Assembly (NCBI RefSeq): GCF_029433515.1
Contig: NZ_JAQTIG010000004.1
Location: forward strand, 124,001-188,000
Source of the DNA: Lactobacillus sp. ESL0679
GTDB taxonomy: Bacteria > Bacillota > Bacilli > Lactobacillales > Lactobacillaceae
Length of the DNA: 64,000 nt
Direction: 5' to 3'
Both the position numbers and the translations under genes were made by a program. Below are positions 8,722-18,046 of this stretch, piece by piece. Positions within the stretch are counted from its first letter, which is position 1, and each line of letters starts with the position of its first letter. Under the pieces are notes generated by a model that searched no databases, was not told the DNA's origin, and saw only the letters and a list, made by a program, of their open reading frames with translations.

Positions 8722-8735
8722 CGAACATTTGTTTG
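8722..8735. promoter_or_regulatory. LexA-type SOS box 1
   Basis: CGAACATTTGTTTG closely matches the Gram-positive SOS box (CGAACRNRYGTTYC pattern). The same 13 bases GAACATTTGTTTG occur in the lexA upstream region (49871-49884, other strand). It covers the presumed transcription start of the leftward gene. Confidence 0.75.
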
Positions 8736-8743
8736 ATAAGCTC

Positions 8744-8772
8744 ATTATACGAACATCTGTTTACGAAAACAA
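8744..8772 (-). promoter_or_regulatory. Promoter of the small SOS gene
   Basis: On the minus strand: -35 TTGTTT (8767-8772), a 17-base spacer, and a perfect -10 TATAAT (8744-8749). The spacer holds an SOS-type box and a second box lies just past the -10 around the expected transcription start, an arrangement that would block polymerase. Confidence 0.75.
8750..8763. promoter_or_regulatory. LexA-type SOS box 2
   Basis: CGAACATCTGTTTA, 28 bases from box 1 and sitting between the -35 and -10 of the leftward promoter. It differs from box 1 at the central position and the last base. Confidence 0.72.
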
Positions 8773-8795
8773 GTGTTTGGCGTAAATTTGTTTAA
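8766..8795. promoter_or_regulatory. Two weaker SOS-box-like sites
   Basis: AAAACAAGTGTTTG (8766-8779; complement CAAACACTTGTTTT) and CGTAAATTTGTTTA (8781-8794) resemble the two upstream boxes but lack parts of the GAAC half site. They overlap the -35 region of the leftward promoter and point toward gmk. They may be low-affinity sites or chance. Confidence 0.4.
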
Positions 8796-8869
8796 AAAAC
8801 TTATTAACTTGAAAAACTGTTACATTTAGTTTTAAATAGACTTAATAGCTTTTTATAGGGGAGTATGGC

Positions 8870-9484
8870 ATGGCAGATAAAGGTTTGTTACTTGTCCTTT
8901 CGGGTCCTTCAGGAGTTGGCAAAGGAACCGTTAAAAGTGCAATAGTTAAGAATAAAGTTTTTCCGTTTGAATATTCAGTGTCAATGACGACGCGTAAGCC
9001 GCGACCTGGCGAAGTTAATGGCAAAGATTATTTTTTCGTTTCAGAAGAACGTTTTAAGCAAGCTATTAACCATGGCGAACTTCTAGAATATAATAGATAT
9101 GTGAACCATTATTATGGGACGCCGCTTACACCAGTGAAAAAAATGCTGGAGCAGGGTAAAGATGTGTTGTTAGAGATTGACGTTAATGGGGCGCAAAAAG
9201 TGCGTGAACAAATGCCGGATGGAGTTTTTATTTTCTTAACCCCACCAGACTTACACACTTTGCACGAGCGCTTGGAAAATCGTGGCACAGAATCAGAAGA
9301 CATCATTATGGGTCGCATCAAGCAGGCCAGAGAAGAAATATTGGTAATGCAAGATTATGATTATGCAGTTGTTAATGATGAGGTGGCAAATGCTGTTCAT
9401 CATATTAAAGCAATTGTTGATGCCGAGCATGTTAGCGTCAAACGGGTAATTGATACTTACCGGAAAATGGTCAGGGAGGACTAA
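8870..9484 (+). CDS. gmk: Guanylate kinase
   Basis: A 204-residue guanylate kinase phosphorylating GMP to GDP. The P-loop '[11 protein letters not shown]' is at residues 10-20, followed by the GMP-binding '[20 protein letters not shown]' type region and 'YYGTPLTPV', with the lid region after residue 130. The start ATG follows GGGGAG. It begins the gmk-rpoZ pair and is divergent from the SOS-type gene; its own promoter could lie in the AT-rich 8795-8860 stretch but I could not define it. Confidence 0.95.
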   Translation: MADKGLLLVLSGPSGVGKGTVKSAIVKNKVFPFEYSVSMTTRKPRPGEVNGKDYFFVSEERFKQAINHGELLEYNRYVNHYYGTPLTPVKKMLEQGKDVLLEIDVNGAQKVREQMPDGVFIFLTPPDLHTLHERLENRGTESEDIIMGRIKQAREEILVMQDYDYAVVNDEVANAVHHIKAIVDAEHVSVKRVIDTYRKMVRED

Positions 9485-9486
9485 TT

Positions 9487-9705
9487 ATGAGAGTTACATA
9501 TCCATCAATTGACAAATTATTAGCACGTGTTGATTCGCGTTATTCGTTATCAGTGCTTGCTGCTAAGAGAGCACATGAATTAGAGGCTGGCGATCCAGAA
9601 GCATTAAAGAGCTACAAGTCGCTAAAGCCTGTCGGTAAGGCGCTGGAAGAAATCGAAGCCGGTAAAGTTACCGTTGATCCCGAACATCGCGAGGTTAATC
9701 AATAA
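9487..9705 (+). CDS. rpoZ: RNA polymerase omega subunit
   Basis: A 72-residue omega subunit, two bases after the gmk stop. '[28 protein letters not shown]' (key residues P, S, I, L, S, Y, L, A, K, R, A) is the family core that wraps the beta-prime C-terminus and aids polymerase assembly. The order gmk-rpoZ is general in Firmicutes. The coaBC gene that follows in Bacillus is absent. Confidence 0.93.
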   Translation: MRVTYPSIDKLLARVDSRYSLSVLAAKRAHELEAGDPEALKSYKSLKPVGKALEEIEAGKVTVDPEHREVNQ

Positions 9706-9719
9706 GTTGGTTAAATTTC

Positions 9720-9756
9720 ATGACCTTCATCCGCAAGTGATGGAGGTCATTTTTTT
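9720..9756 (+). terminator. Terminator between rpoZ and priA
   Basis: A 12-bp stem (ATGACCTTCATC, 9720-9731, with GATGGAGGTCAT, 9739-9750, one G-U pair), loop CGCAAGT, then six T. priA starts 13 bases later, so read-through must feed priA unless a promoter lies within rpoZ. Confidence 0.82.
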
Positions 9757-9768
9757 CAAGGTGATTAA

Positions 9769-12168
9769 ATGATTGCGCAAGTAATTGTAGATATTGCAGC
9801 TAAGCAAACGGACCGGATTTTTGAATATCATATTCCTGATGAAGTTGGTAATGTCGAAATTGGCTCACGAGTGTTTGTACCATTTGGTCCGCGAAAATTG
9901 CAGGGTTTTGTGGTTGGCCTGACTGAGAGCAGCCAGTTTCAAGGTAAGTTAAAGGACTTATTACTAGTTGTTGACGAAATGCCGCCGTTAACACCAGAGT
10001 TAGTAGAGTTATCTAAAGAACTGGCTAACCGTATATTTTCGTATCGGATTACGCTGTTAAAGGCAATGCTGCCGCGAGTGATGCGGGCGAATTATCGTAA
10101 AATTTTGGTACCACAATCTCCTCAGGCAAAGAAGCTACCATTTTTTCAGGGCGAGCCAATTGATTTAAATAAAGTGACTGATGCCAAGGAGATTGCGGCG
10201 ATTCGCAAATTACTTCGTAATGATAATGCTAGAATTGAATATTTGGTTGAAAATCGAGCTAAGGTGAAGACGCAAAACCAGTATGCCTTGGTATTAACTA
10301 AAAAAGACTACATTAACCTTTATGAGTCCTTACGACAAAACGCGGTTAAGCAAAAGCAACTGCTGATGGCGATAATTGAAAACTTTTCTGCCTTCCCGAT
10401 GCTGCAAAGCCAATTAGAGCAAATAGCTCAAGTTAATACAGCCCCATTAACAAGTGCTGTTAAAAAAGGCTGGCTGAAGAAGTCGGCACTGGAAGTTTAT
10501 CGTGATCCACTTGCTACTTTCACCAAGAATAAGCATCCTCATGCCAAAATTACATTGAACGATGAGCAACAAGCTGCACTAGACCAAATTGTGCCTGCTA
10601 TTCAATCAGCCAAGCCGCAGACTTTTTTGCTTGAGGGGATTACGGGCAGCGGAAAAACCGAGGTTTATTTGCATGCAATCAACCAAACCCTGATTAGTAG
10701 AAAAAATGCGCTAATGCTGGTGCCGGAAATTTCGCTAACGCCGCAAATGGTGAGTCAAGTCAAAGGACGCTTTGGTGAGCAAGTGGCGGTGTTACATAGT
10801 GGCTTGTCAGAAGGCGAATTGTATGACGAGTGGCGGCGAATCCGCCGCGGCGAAGTGCGAGTCGTTGTCGGCGCACGTAGTGCGGTCTTTGCACCCTTAA
10901 CCAACATTGGCCTTATTGTCATTGACGAGGAGCATGAATCTTCATATAAGCAGGAAGACAATCCGCGCTATCATGCTCGGGATGTTGCTATTTGGCGCAG
11001 TAAATATAATTCTTGCCCTTTAGTATTAGGAAGTGCCACACCTTCACTTGGTAGCCGTGCCCGAGCACAAAAGGGTGTGTATCAGTTATTAAAATTGACC
11101 AAACGGGCTAACCAAAAGGAGTTGCCTGAAGTTAATTTAATTGACCTCAAGCAGGCTGACTTTGCTGGTGGGCAACTAGATCTGACAGTACAATTGGTTA
11201 CTGCAATTCAAGAACGATTGGCTAAAAAAGAGCAAGTGATATTGATGCTTAATCGGCGCGGCTTTGCCAACTTTATGTTGTGCCGCGAATGTGGCTACGT
11301 TATGAAGTGTCCTAATTGCGATCTATCGCTAACAATGCACAAGGACACGGGACAAATGCAATGCCATTACTGCGGCTATACAATAGCAATTCCGCGCAAA
11401 TGTCCTAATTGTCAAAGTTCTAAGATTCGTTTCTTAGGGACAGGTACGCAAAAAGTTCAAGAAGAATTAAATTCGCTATTGCCAAGTGCAAGAATTTTGC
11501 GGATGGACGTTGACACAACACGGCGCAAGGGAGCATTTAAACGGATTTTGGATGCATTCGGGAACCACGAAGCAGATATTTTACTAGGGACACAAATGAT
11601 TGCCAAAGGACTAGACTTTCCCAATGTTACGCTTGTTGGGGTTGTTAATGCAGATACGGGCTTGTGGCTGCCAGATTATAATGCTTCCGAACGGACTTTT
11701 GAATTGTTAACCCAAGTTGCCGGCCGAGCTGGTCGTGCTGAAAAAAAGGGTGAGGTCATCATTCAGACCTTTAATCCGGATCATTATGCAATTAAGCTGG
11801 CACAAACGCAGGATTATGAACGCTTCTATGCCTATGAGATGCAGATGCGACACGCAGGCAATTATCCGCCGTATTTCTATACGGTATTAATATCGGTTGC
11901 AGCCAAAAAGGAGCAAAATGCTGCTCGCGAAGCATTTAAGATTAAACGTCGCTTGCAAGCTAACTTGCATCCAGCAACGATTGTCTTGGGACCGACACCG
12001 AGTGCAATTTCTCGTCTAAAAAACAAATATTATTATCAAATACTGGTAAAATATAAAAAAGAAGTTAACTTAAATAATTTATTACACCAAATTCAGGACT
12101 CAGCGCAGGAAGTAAAGAAGTACGGCTTAAGCGTGTATATCGACAATGAGCCTGAGCGAATTATGTAA
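9769..12168 (+). CDS. priA: Primosomal protein N' (replication restart helicase)
   Basis: A 799-residue superfamily 2 DNA helicase that recognises stalled forks and reloads the replisome. The N-terminal 3'-DNA-binding region is followed by Walker A 'GITGSGKTEVYL' near residue 290, the DEAH-type box 'VIDEEHESSYKQ', and motif VI 'QVAGRAGRAEKKGEV'. Two zinc-binding clusters (C-R-E-C, C-P-N-C, C-H-Y-C, C-P-N-C) lie around residues 505-550. The ATG at 9769 follows AAGGTG. All motifs are intact. Confidence 0.95.
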   Translation: MIAQVIVDIAAKQTDRIFEYHIPDEVGNVEIGSRVFVPFGPRKLQGFVVGLTESSQFQGKLKDLLLVVDEMPPLTPELVELSKELANRIFSYRITLLKAMLPRVMRANYRKILVPQSPQAKKLPFFQGEPIDLNKVTDAKEIAAIRKLLRNDNARIEYLVENRAKVKTQNQYALVLTKKDYINLYESLRQNAVKQKQLLMAIIENFSAFPMLQSQLEQIAQVNTAPLTSAVKKGWLKKSALEVYRDPLATFTKNKHPHAKITLNDEQQAALDQIVPAIQSAKPQTFLLEGITGSGKTEVYLHAINQTLISRKNALMLVPEISLTPQMVSQVKGRFGEQVAVLHSGLSEGELYDEWRRIRRGEVRVVVGARSAVFAPLTNIGLIVIDEEHESSYKQEDNPRYHARDVAIWRSKYNSCPLVLGSATPSLGSRARAQKGVYQLLKLTKRANQKELPEVNLIDLKQADFAGGQLDLTVQLVTAIQERLAKKEQVILMLNRRGFANFMLCRECGYVMKCPNCDLSLTMHKDTGQMQCHYCGYTIAIPRKCPNCQSSKIRFLGTGTQKVQEELNSLLPSARILRMDVDTTRRKGAFKRILDAFGNHEADILLGTQMIAKGLDFPNVTLVGVVNADTGLWLPDYNASERTFELLTQVAGRAGRAEKKGEVIIQTFNPDHYAIKLAQTQDYERFYAYEMQMRHAGNYPPYFYTVLISVAAKKEQNAAREAFKIKRRLQANLHPATIVLGPTPSAISRLKNKYYYQILVKYKKEVNLNNLLHQIQDSAQEVKKYGLSVYIDNEPERIM

Positions 12169-12180
12169 AGGAGAATGTCA

Positions 12181-13125
12181 ATGACATCAGTTATTTTTAT
12201 GGGGACACCCGATTTTGCGGTGCCGATTTTACAAGCACTGGTAAGAAACAATTATGATATTAAAGCGGTTGTTACTCAGCCAGATAAAAAGGTGGGCCGC
12301 AAGCAAAAAGTTACCCCAACACCAGTTAAGGTGGCCGCGGAAGAACTTAATCTGCCGGTAGTTCAACCAGTAAAATTGTCGGGTTCGCCAGAAATAGCAG
12401 AGTTAATTGCCTTGCACGCTGACCTAATTATCACTGCTGCCTACGGGCAATTTTTGCCGACCAAATTTTTAAATTCAGTTAAAATTGCGGCAGTTAATGT
12501 GCACGGCTCATTATTGCCAAAATATCGCGGTGGGGCACCAATTCAGTATTCACTAATCAATGGCGATTCCGAAACGGGAATAACAATTATGGAAATGGTC
12601 AAGAAGATGGATGCCGGCGATATTTATGCCCAAAAGACATTAAAGATTGAACCAGAAGACACCACTGGCAGCGTGTTTGCCAAACTATCATTGCTAGGCC
12701 GTGACTTACTGCTTGAAACTTTGCCACAGATTATTGCCAATCCAAACCAAAAGACGCCGCAGGATGCAAGCAAAGTTGTATTTTCACCTAATATTCAAAA
12801 AGACCAGGAGCAAATTAAGCTGACACTAACGGCAACACAGGCTAACAACTTAATTCGCGGGCTTAATCCTGATCCTGGTGCCTATTTATCAGTTGCTGGC
12901 AAACGCCTAAAGGTGTGGCGAGCAGAAGTTAGTTCAGAGCAAACAGAACTGCCAGCAGGTAGTTTAGTTGCAAACGATGGCCGCTTTGCAATCAGTTTTG
13001 CGCAAGGAACGGTGTTGAACTTATTGGAATTGCAACCAGCGGGTAAAAAGAAAATGACCGTTAACAACTTTTTAAACGGTCAAGGCAGTAAATATACGGT
13101 AGGAGAACAAATTGTCGACGACTAA
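12181..13125 (+). CDS. fmt: Methionyl-tRNA formyltransferase
   Basis: A 314-residue enzyme that formylates initiator Met-tRNA using 10-formyl-THF. 'VIFMGTPDFAVPIL' opens the Rossmann domain, 'NVHGSLLPKYRGGAPIQ' holds the catalytic Asn/His region, and the C-terminal OB-like domain follows residue 205. Two ATG codons stand 6 bases apart; AAAGGAG (12167-12173) is one base from the first but 7 from the second, so 12181 is preferred. The def gene that precedes fmt in Bacillus is not here. It overlaps rsmB by 14 bases. Confidence 0.94.
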   Translation: MTSVIFMGTPDFAVPILQALVRNNYDIKAVVTQPDKKVGRKQKVTPTPVKVAAEELNLPVVQPVKLSGSPEIAELIALHADLIITAAYGQFLPTKFLNSVKIAAVNVHGSLLPKYRGGAPIQYSLINGDSETGITIMEMVKKMDAGDIYAQKTLKIEPEDTTGSVFAKLSLLGRDLLLETLPQIIANPNQKTPQDASKVVFSPNIQKDQEQIKLTLTATQANNLIRGLNPDPGAYLSVAGKRLKVWRAEVSSEQTELPAGSLVANDGRFAISFAQGTVLNLLELQPAGKKKMTVNNFLNGQGSKYTVGEQIVDD

Positions 13126-14437
13126 AAGTGCGCGTGCAGTCGCGCTGCAAACACTGATTCGCGTTTTGCGCGATGGCTCATACTCAAACATTAGCTTGAA
13201 TAACAGTCTGCGGCATTCGCAATTAAGTCAAGCAGACCGGAATTTTTGTACGCGCCTAGTTTATGGCACGATCCAATACAAAATTTATTTAGAATACCAG
13301 CTGCATGACCTAGTTAAGACCAAGCTTAAAGAAGATTATTTGTTGCCGCTATTATTGATGTCGAGCTACCAAATTTTATTTTTGGATAAAGTGCCTAACA
13401 GGGCAGCAGTCAATGAGGCCAATCTGCTGGCTAAGCAATTCGGTAAGCCGCATTCAACCGGTTTTAAAATTGTCAACGGTATTTTGCATGCGCTAATTCG
13501 TCGCGGGTCAGTCTTACCCGATAAAAAGGATGTCGTACAATACTTGAGCGTCAGGGAGAGTGTGCCTGAATGGTTAGTGCAATATTTAATTAACAATTGG
13601 GGGTTTGAACGCACGAGCAGTATTTTGACCAGTATCAATTTGCCCGCTAAAAATACGGTGCGCGTTGCCCGCTCAGTAGATACTGAAGAAGTAATTAAAG
13701 CGCTGATAAATTTAGGTTTTGCTTCAGAAGAGTCAGCCTTAACAAGTGACGAGCTAGTTTTAGATCGCGGCGGCGTCAGTGAGACACCGTTATTTCAAGA
13801 TGGTAAATTGACAATTCAAGATGAAGCTGCTAGTTTAGCGGTAAATGCTTTCAATTTTATGGGTGATGAAGAAGTGCTGGATGCTTGTAGTGCACCTGGT
13901 GGCAAAACCGTGCAGATTGCGGAACAATTGGCAACTGGCCACGTGACTGCGCTCGATATTCATGAAAATAAGTTGCGGCTGGTTAAGCAGAATGCTGAAC
14001 GAATGAATGTGAACGAGCGCGTTGTCACTAAGGCAATGGACGCTCGCAAGGCCGACCAAGTTTTTGCGCAAGGTCAATTTGCTAAAATTCTGGTTGATGC
14101 ACCTTGTTCTGGTTTGGGATTATTACGCCGCAAGCCGGAAATCCGTTATACCAAGAGTTTGAGTGATTTAACTAACTTGCAAAAAGTGCAGCTAGCATTA
14201 CTTGATCATTTAAGTGGTCTGGTAAAGGCGAATGGCGAACTAGTTTATTCTACGTGTACCATTGCCGTTGAAGAGGATGAGGCAGTAGTCAAGACATTCT
14301 TAAAGCAACATCCTGAATTTGAATTGCAGGCGTTTAAAGCGGGCAAAATTGATGCACCAGAAGGGATGCTCAAGATTTTACCTGATAGTTATGGCAGTGA
14401 TGGCTTTTTCATTGCTAAGTTTGTAAGGCGAGGTTAG
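13112..14437 (+). CDS. rsmB: 16S rRNA (cytosine-5)-methyltransferase RsmB
   Basis: A 441-residue methyltransferase with an N-terminal NusB-like RNA-binding domain (about 1-135) and a SAM domain: 'DACSAPGGKTVQIAEQL' binds SAM, 'VDAPCSGLGLLRRKPEIRY' and 'YSTCTIAVEEDE' carry the two cysteines of the m5C mechanism. It modifies one cytosine of 16S rRNA. The start is TTG at 13112, 6 bases after AGGAG and inside the end of fmt. It precedes the phosphatase/kinase pair as in Bacillus. Confidence 0.94.
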   Translation: MSTTKSARAVALQTLIRVLRDGSYSNISLNNSLRHSQLSQADRNFCTRLVYGTIQYKIYLEYQLHDLVKTKLKEDYLLPLLLMSSYQILFLDKVPNRAAVNEANLLAKQFGKPHSTGFKIVNGILHALIRRGSVLPDKKDVVQYLSVRESVPEWLVQYLINNWGFERTSSILTSINLPAKNTVRVARSVDTEEVIKALINLGFASEESALTSDELVLDRGGVSETPLFQDGKLTIQDEAASLAVNAFNFMGDEEVLDACSAPGGKTVQIAEQLATGHVTALDIHENKLRLVKQNAERMNVNERVVTKAMDARKADQVFAQGQFAKILVDAPCSGLGLLRRKPEIRYTKSLSDLTNLQKVQLALLDHLSGLVKANGELVYSTCTIAVEEDEAVVKTFLKQHPEFELQAFKAGKIDAPEGMLKILPDSYGSDGFFIAKFVRRG

Positions 14438-14441
14438 AGTT

Positions 14442-15191
14442 TTGATTAAAACAGCATACGCTTCGAGTATCGGTCGGATACGGAAAAGCAATCAAGATTT
14501 TGTACGAGTTTTTCAAAATAAGAGCGGTGCAACTATGGCAATTGTCTGTGATGGCATGGGGGGCCATCAGGGCGGGGATGTTGCCTCGACAATGGCTGTT
14601 AGCCATTTAGGCCATAGCTTTGGTGTAACTGACTTTACTGATTGTGACAGTGCTCGTAAGTGGCTTGATGTTCAGCTTAATTCCGAAAATGAGACGATTT
14701 TAAAGACTGCTGACCGTTTTCCCGATTTGAATGGGATGGGCACGACGATTGTCTTGGCCGTAGTTTTTGCACAAGAAGCTTTAATTGCACACTTAGGCGA
14801 CTCGCGGGCATACAGTTATACGGCGGGCAAGTTTATCCAGTTAGTCGAAGATCATTCGCTGGTTAATGAACTTGTTAAAATTGGCCAAATTACTAAACAG
14901 CAAGCCAAGCACCACCCGCAAAAAAATATTATTACGCAAGCACTTGGCGTTTCTAGCACAATTGATCCAGAATTTCGCCAGATAACTTTGCATGATAATG
15001 ACGTGATTTTGCTATGTACAGATGGGCTGACCAATTCGTTAAGTGACCCCCAGATTCAACAAATTTTGGCAACCAAAGAATTGTCTTTAAAGGAACGCTG
15101 CCATAAATTAATCAATGAAGCTAACCGCTTAGGTGGTGGCGACAATATTACCGTTTGCCTTGTAGTTGACGAGGACGGTGATCAGCAGTGA
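14442..15191 (+). CDS. stp: PP2C-type Ser/Thr protein phosphatase
   Basis: A 249-residue PPM phosphatase (Stp/PrpC). Metal-binding motifs 'VCDGMGGHQGGD', 'LGDSRAY', 'LLCTDGLTNSL' and 'GGGDNITV' are all present. It removes phosphates placed by the kinase encoded next. The start is TTG at 14442, four bases after the rsmB stop, with a weak upstream GAGGT. The stop overlaps the kinase start (GTGA), so the pair is made together. Confidence 0.95.
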   Translation: MIKTAYASSIGRIRKSNQDFVRVFQNKSGATMAIVCDGMGGHQGGDVASTMAVSHLGHSFGVTDFTDCDSARKWLDVQLNSENETILKTADRFPDLNGMGTTIVLAVVFAQEALIAHLGDSRAYSYTAGKFIQLVEDHSLVNELVKIGQITKQQAKHHPQKNIITQALGVSSTIDPEFRQITLHDNDVILLCTDGLTNSLSDPQIQQILATKELSLKERCHKLINEANRLGGGDNITVCLVVDEDGDQQ

Positions 15192-17143
15192 TTGATAAAG
15201 GGTATTTATTAGGCGACCGCTATCGGATCATTGATACGCTGGGCGAAGGCGGGATGGCTAACGTTTATTTAGCTGAAGACATCATTTTGCAGCGTAAAGT
15301 TGCCGTTAAAATTTTACGAATGGACTTGCAGCGTGAGCCGCAGACCCTAGCTCGATTTCAACGTGAGGCATTAGCAACTAGTGAGTTAAGCCATCCAAAT
15401 ATTGTCATGGTACTGGATGTTGGAACGGATTATGGCCTGCCTTACATGGTGATGGAGTACGTTTCGGGTCCAGACTTAAAAGAGTATATCCGGCAGAATT
15501 CGCCGCTGGACTTGCGCGATGTGATTCGGATAATGGATCAAATATTGAGTGCTATGGCTTTGGCGCACAAACATAATGTGATTCACCGCGATTTAAAGCC
15601 GCAAAATATTCTGATGGATAAACGCGGCAATATTAAGATTGCCGACTTTGGCATCGCGGTGGCTTTGAACCAAAATTCCGTGACTCAGACTAATTCTGCA
15701 ATTGGTTCAGTTCATTACATGTCTCCAGAACAAACACGCGGCGGACTGGTTACCAAGCAATCTGATTTGTATTCGCTAGGAATTATTCTTTATGAATTAA
15801 TTACTGGCACGGTTCCGTTCAACGGTGACACCGCTGTTGCCATCGCCTTGAAGCATGCTCAAGAGCCGATTCCGTCAATTAAATTAAAAGACCCAAAAGT
15901 CCCCCAGGCATTAGAAAATGTGGTCTTAAAGGCCACTGCTAAGGACCCACGAGATCGCTATAGCACTGCTCAAGAAATGAAGGCTGACTTAGACACAAGT
16001 CTTGACGGTAGCCGTGCCGATGAGCCGGTTTTTATTCCTAATCATGGTCTAAATAATGACGAAACAATTGTTCTGCCTAACTTTAAGCCCAGTCGCAAGA
16101 CCGAGACAGCCAAAGAAAAAGACCAGGGTAAAGACATAGAGCAGCAGCCGCTTAAAAAGAATGGTTTGTTAGCTAGTCTACGGCAAAATAAATGGTGGTG
16201 GCTATTTATTGCCATTGCTGCGGCTGCAGTTGTCGGATTAATGTTTTTAGTTCTTAGCAGCCATGCAGACGTCCGGATTCCCGATGTCACTAATCTAACT
16301 GAAAAAAGTGCCCGAGTTCAGCTAGAAAAAGTTGGCCTGAAGGTCGGTCATATTAAGCATAAGAGTTCAGATAGTATTGATCAGGGCCGCGTAATTGAGA
16401 CCTTACCGCCTGCTGGCTCGCAAAGTAAGAAGGGGCGGCCAATTGATCTTTATATTTCAGATGGTGCTGGGATGGTGCGCGTGCCCGACGTAACAGGTGA
16501 AGACTATGATGCAGCCGTGGCAAAACTGCAAAAATTGGGCTTTGATGTTATTAAAGACACCCAATATTCGCCTAACGTGCCACCTGATCACGTCATCAGC
16601 CAAAGTATCGCTGCCGATGTTGAGGTTAAACCTAACCAGACAACAGTCACTTTAGTTGTATCCAAGGGCCGCGATGATGGACTTCGCCGTAACTCAATTA
16701 AATTGGCAAATTTGAAGAATTACACGCTAAAAGATGCCCAAGAATATGCTCATCAGCATGGCTTAACCTTGCAAGTGACCTCAACGTATTCTGATAAAGT
16801 TAAAAAAGGCAAGATTATTTCCATGAGTCCAGCAGCTGGTACGCAATTGCCGCGCAATAGCACGGTGACTGTGAGCTTGTCAGAGGGGCCAAAAGAAAAA
16901 GAGGATTCATCTGCGATTAAAACCTTTACCGTTAACTATGATTCTGAAAATACTTCGGGTGGTCATGGTAACCACGTGCAAATCTATGTTTCCGATGATA
17001 ATCATTCTCTCAGCAATATTTATCGCGACTTATATATTAAGCGAGATACTAATTTTTCAATTCCATTTTCACTGAAAAACGGTGCCGGTAGTTTGCGAGT
17101 TGTGCGCGATGGTCAAACAATATTAAATGAAAAGGTGAAATAA
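15188..17143 (+). CDS. pknB: PASTA-domain Ser/Thr protein kinase
   Basis: A 651-residue membrane kinase (PknB/PrkC/StkP). The kinase domain (about 10-270) has 'LGEGGMANVYLAED', 'VAVKIL', 'HRDLKPQNIL' near residue 133, 'ADFGIA' and 'GSVHYMSPEQ'. After a basic linker comes one transmembrane helix (about 336-358), then three extracellular PASTA repeats (about 361-427, 429-496, 500-566) that sense muropeptides or cell-wall precursors, and a C-terminal domain of about 80 residues rich in beta strands. It regulates cell wall growth and division. The start is GTG overlapping stp. Confidence 0.95.
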   Translation: MIDKGYLLGDRYRIIDTLGEGGMANVYLAEDIILQRKVAVKILRMDLQREPQTLARFQREALATSELSHPNIVMVLDVGTDYGLPYMVMEYVSGPDLKEYIRQNSPLDLRDVIRIMDQILSAMALAHKHNVIHRDLKPQNILMDKRGNIKIADFGIAVALNQNSVTQTNSAIGSVHYMSPEQTRGGLVTKQSDLYSLGIILYELITGTVPFNGDTAVAIALKHAQEPIPSIKLKDPKVPQALENVVLKATAKDPRDRYSTAQEMKADLDTSLDGSRADEPVFIPNHGLNNDETIVLPNFKPSRKTETAKEKDQGKDIEQQPLKKNGLLASLRQNKWWWLFIAIAAAAVVGLMFLVLSSHADVRIPDVTNLTEKSARVQLEKVGLKVGHIKHKSSDSIDQGRVIETLPPAGSQSKKGRPIDLYISDGAGMVRVPDVTGEDYDAAVAKLQKLGFDVIKDTQYSPNVPPDHVISQSIAADVEVKPNQTTVTLVVSKGRDDGLRRNSIKLANLKNYTLKDAQEYAHQHGLTLQVTSTYSDKVKKGKIISMSPAAGTQLPRNSTVTVSLSEGPKEKEDSSAIKTFTVNYDSENTSGGHGNHVQIYVSDDNHSLSNIYRDLYIKRDTNFSIPFSLKNGAGSLRVVRDGQTILNEKVK

Positions 17144-18037
17144 ATGACTAAGCAAGTCGAAGGAATTGTTATTGGCCTGATTGCTGGCTTTTATGATGTG
17201 CAGACGCAATCTGGGGTTGTGCGCACAAGAGCACGCGGAGTTTTTCGTAAAAACAAGGAGAAGCCAACAGTTGGCGACCACGTCCAAATTCAAATTGATG
17301 AGCAAGGAACCAGTTATTTGGTTGCGATTATGCCACGCAAGAACCTGATTGGACGGCCAGCTTTGGCAAATGTAAGTCATGTTTTACTGGTGATGTCGGC
17401 GGTTGAACCAGACTTTTCTCTGCAACTACTTGACCGATTCTTGACGTTTTTTGCATGGCAAAAGGTTGCCGTTAGCATTTATTTATCGAAAAGTGATATT
17501 GTTGGTGCGGTTAAACTGCAGAAAATTAAGCAGGAGCTTGATTATTATGCCGCAATTGGTTATCCCGTTTATGATGATTGGACCAAGCTAGCTACCAAGT
17601 TGCCTAAGGCAATTATGCAGGACCAAATTTGGACACTGGCAGGGCAGTCTGGTGCTGGCAAGTCGACCTTAATTAATCACCTAAAAAAGGATTTGCAACA
17701 AGAAACAGCTGCAATTTCAACAAGTTTAAACCGCGGTAAGCATACGACTAGAACGGTTCAGCTATTTAGCTTAGGTAAGGGCTTTTTAGCAGATACGCCG
17801 GGATTTTCCGCGATTGACTTTACGCCAATCAAACTAAATGAACTTTGCAATTATTTTGTCGAGTTTAAGAAAGCGAGCGTTAATTGCAAGTTCCGCGGCT
17901 GTCAGCACCTTAAAGAACCTGGCTGTGCGGTTAAGCAGCTTGTAGACGAGGGCAAAATTCGCCAGAGTCGCTACGATGATTATTTATTGATGCACAATGA
18001 GATTGCCAATGGCCGGATACCCGAATATTTGAAATAA
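17144..18037 (+). CDS. rsgA: Ribosome small subunit GTPase RsgA
   Basis: A 297-residue circularly permuted GTPase that checks late 30S assembly. An N-terminal OB-fold (about 1-65) precedes the G domain: 'LSKSD' (the N/TKxD equivalent) occurs before the P-loop '[12 protein letters not shown]', followed by 'DTPGFSA'. The zinc region is '[17 protein letters not shown]'. The ATG follows the pknB stop with no gap. Confidence 0.95.
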   Translation: MTKQVEGIVIGLIAGFYDVQTQSGVVRTRARGVFRKNKEKPTVGDHVQIQIDEQGTSYLVAIMPRKNLIGRPALANVSHVLLVMSAVEPDFSLQLLDRFLTFFAWQKVAVSIYLSKSDIVGAVKLQKIKQELDYYAAIGYPVYDDWTKLATKLPKAIMQDQIWTLAGQSGAGKSTLINHLKKDLQQETAAISTSLNRGKHTTRTVQLFSLGKGFLADTPGFSAIDFTPIKLNELCNYFVEFKKASVNCKFRGCQHLKEPGCAVKQLVDEGKIRQSRYDDYLLMHNEIANGRIPEYLK

Positions 18038-18046
18038 GGAGATAAG

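Noticed and set aside
8701..8745. Longer version of the small leftward gene, starting at 8745
   Set aside because: The upstream start lies in the -10 box of its own promoter, and the ATG at 8700 has a good ribosome binding site.
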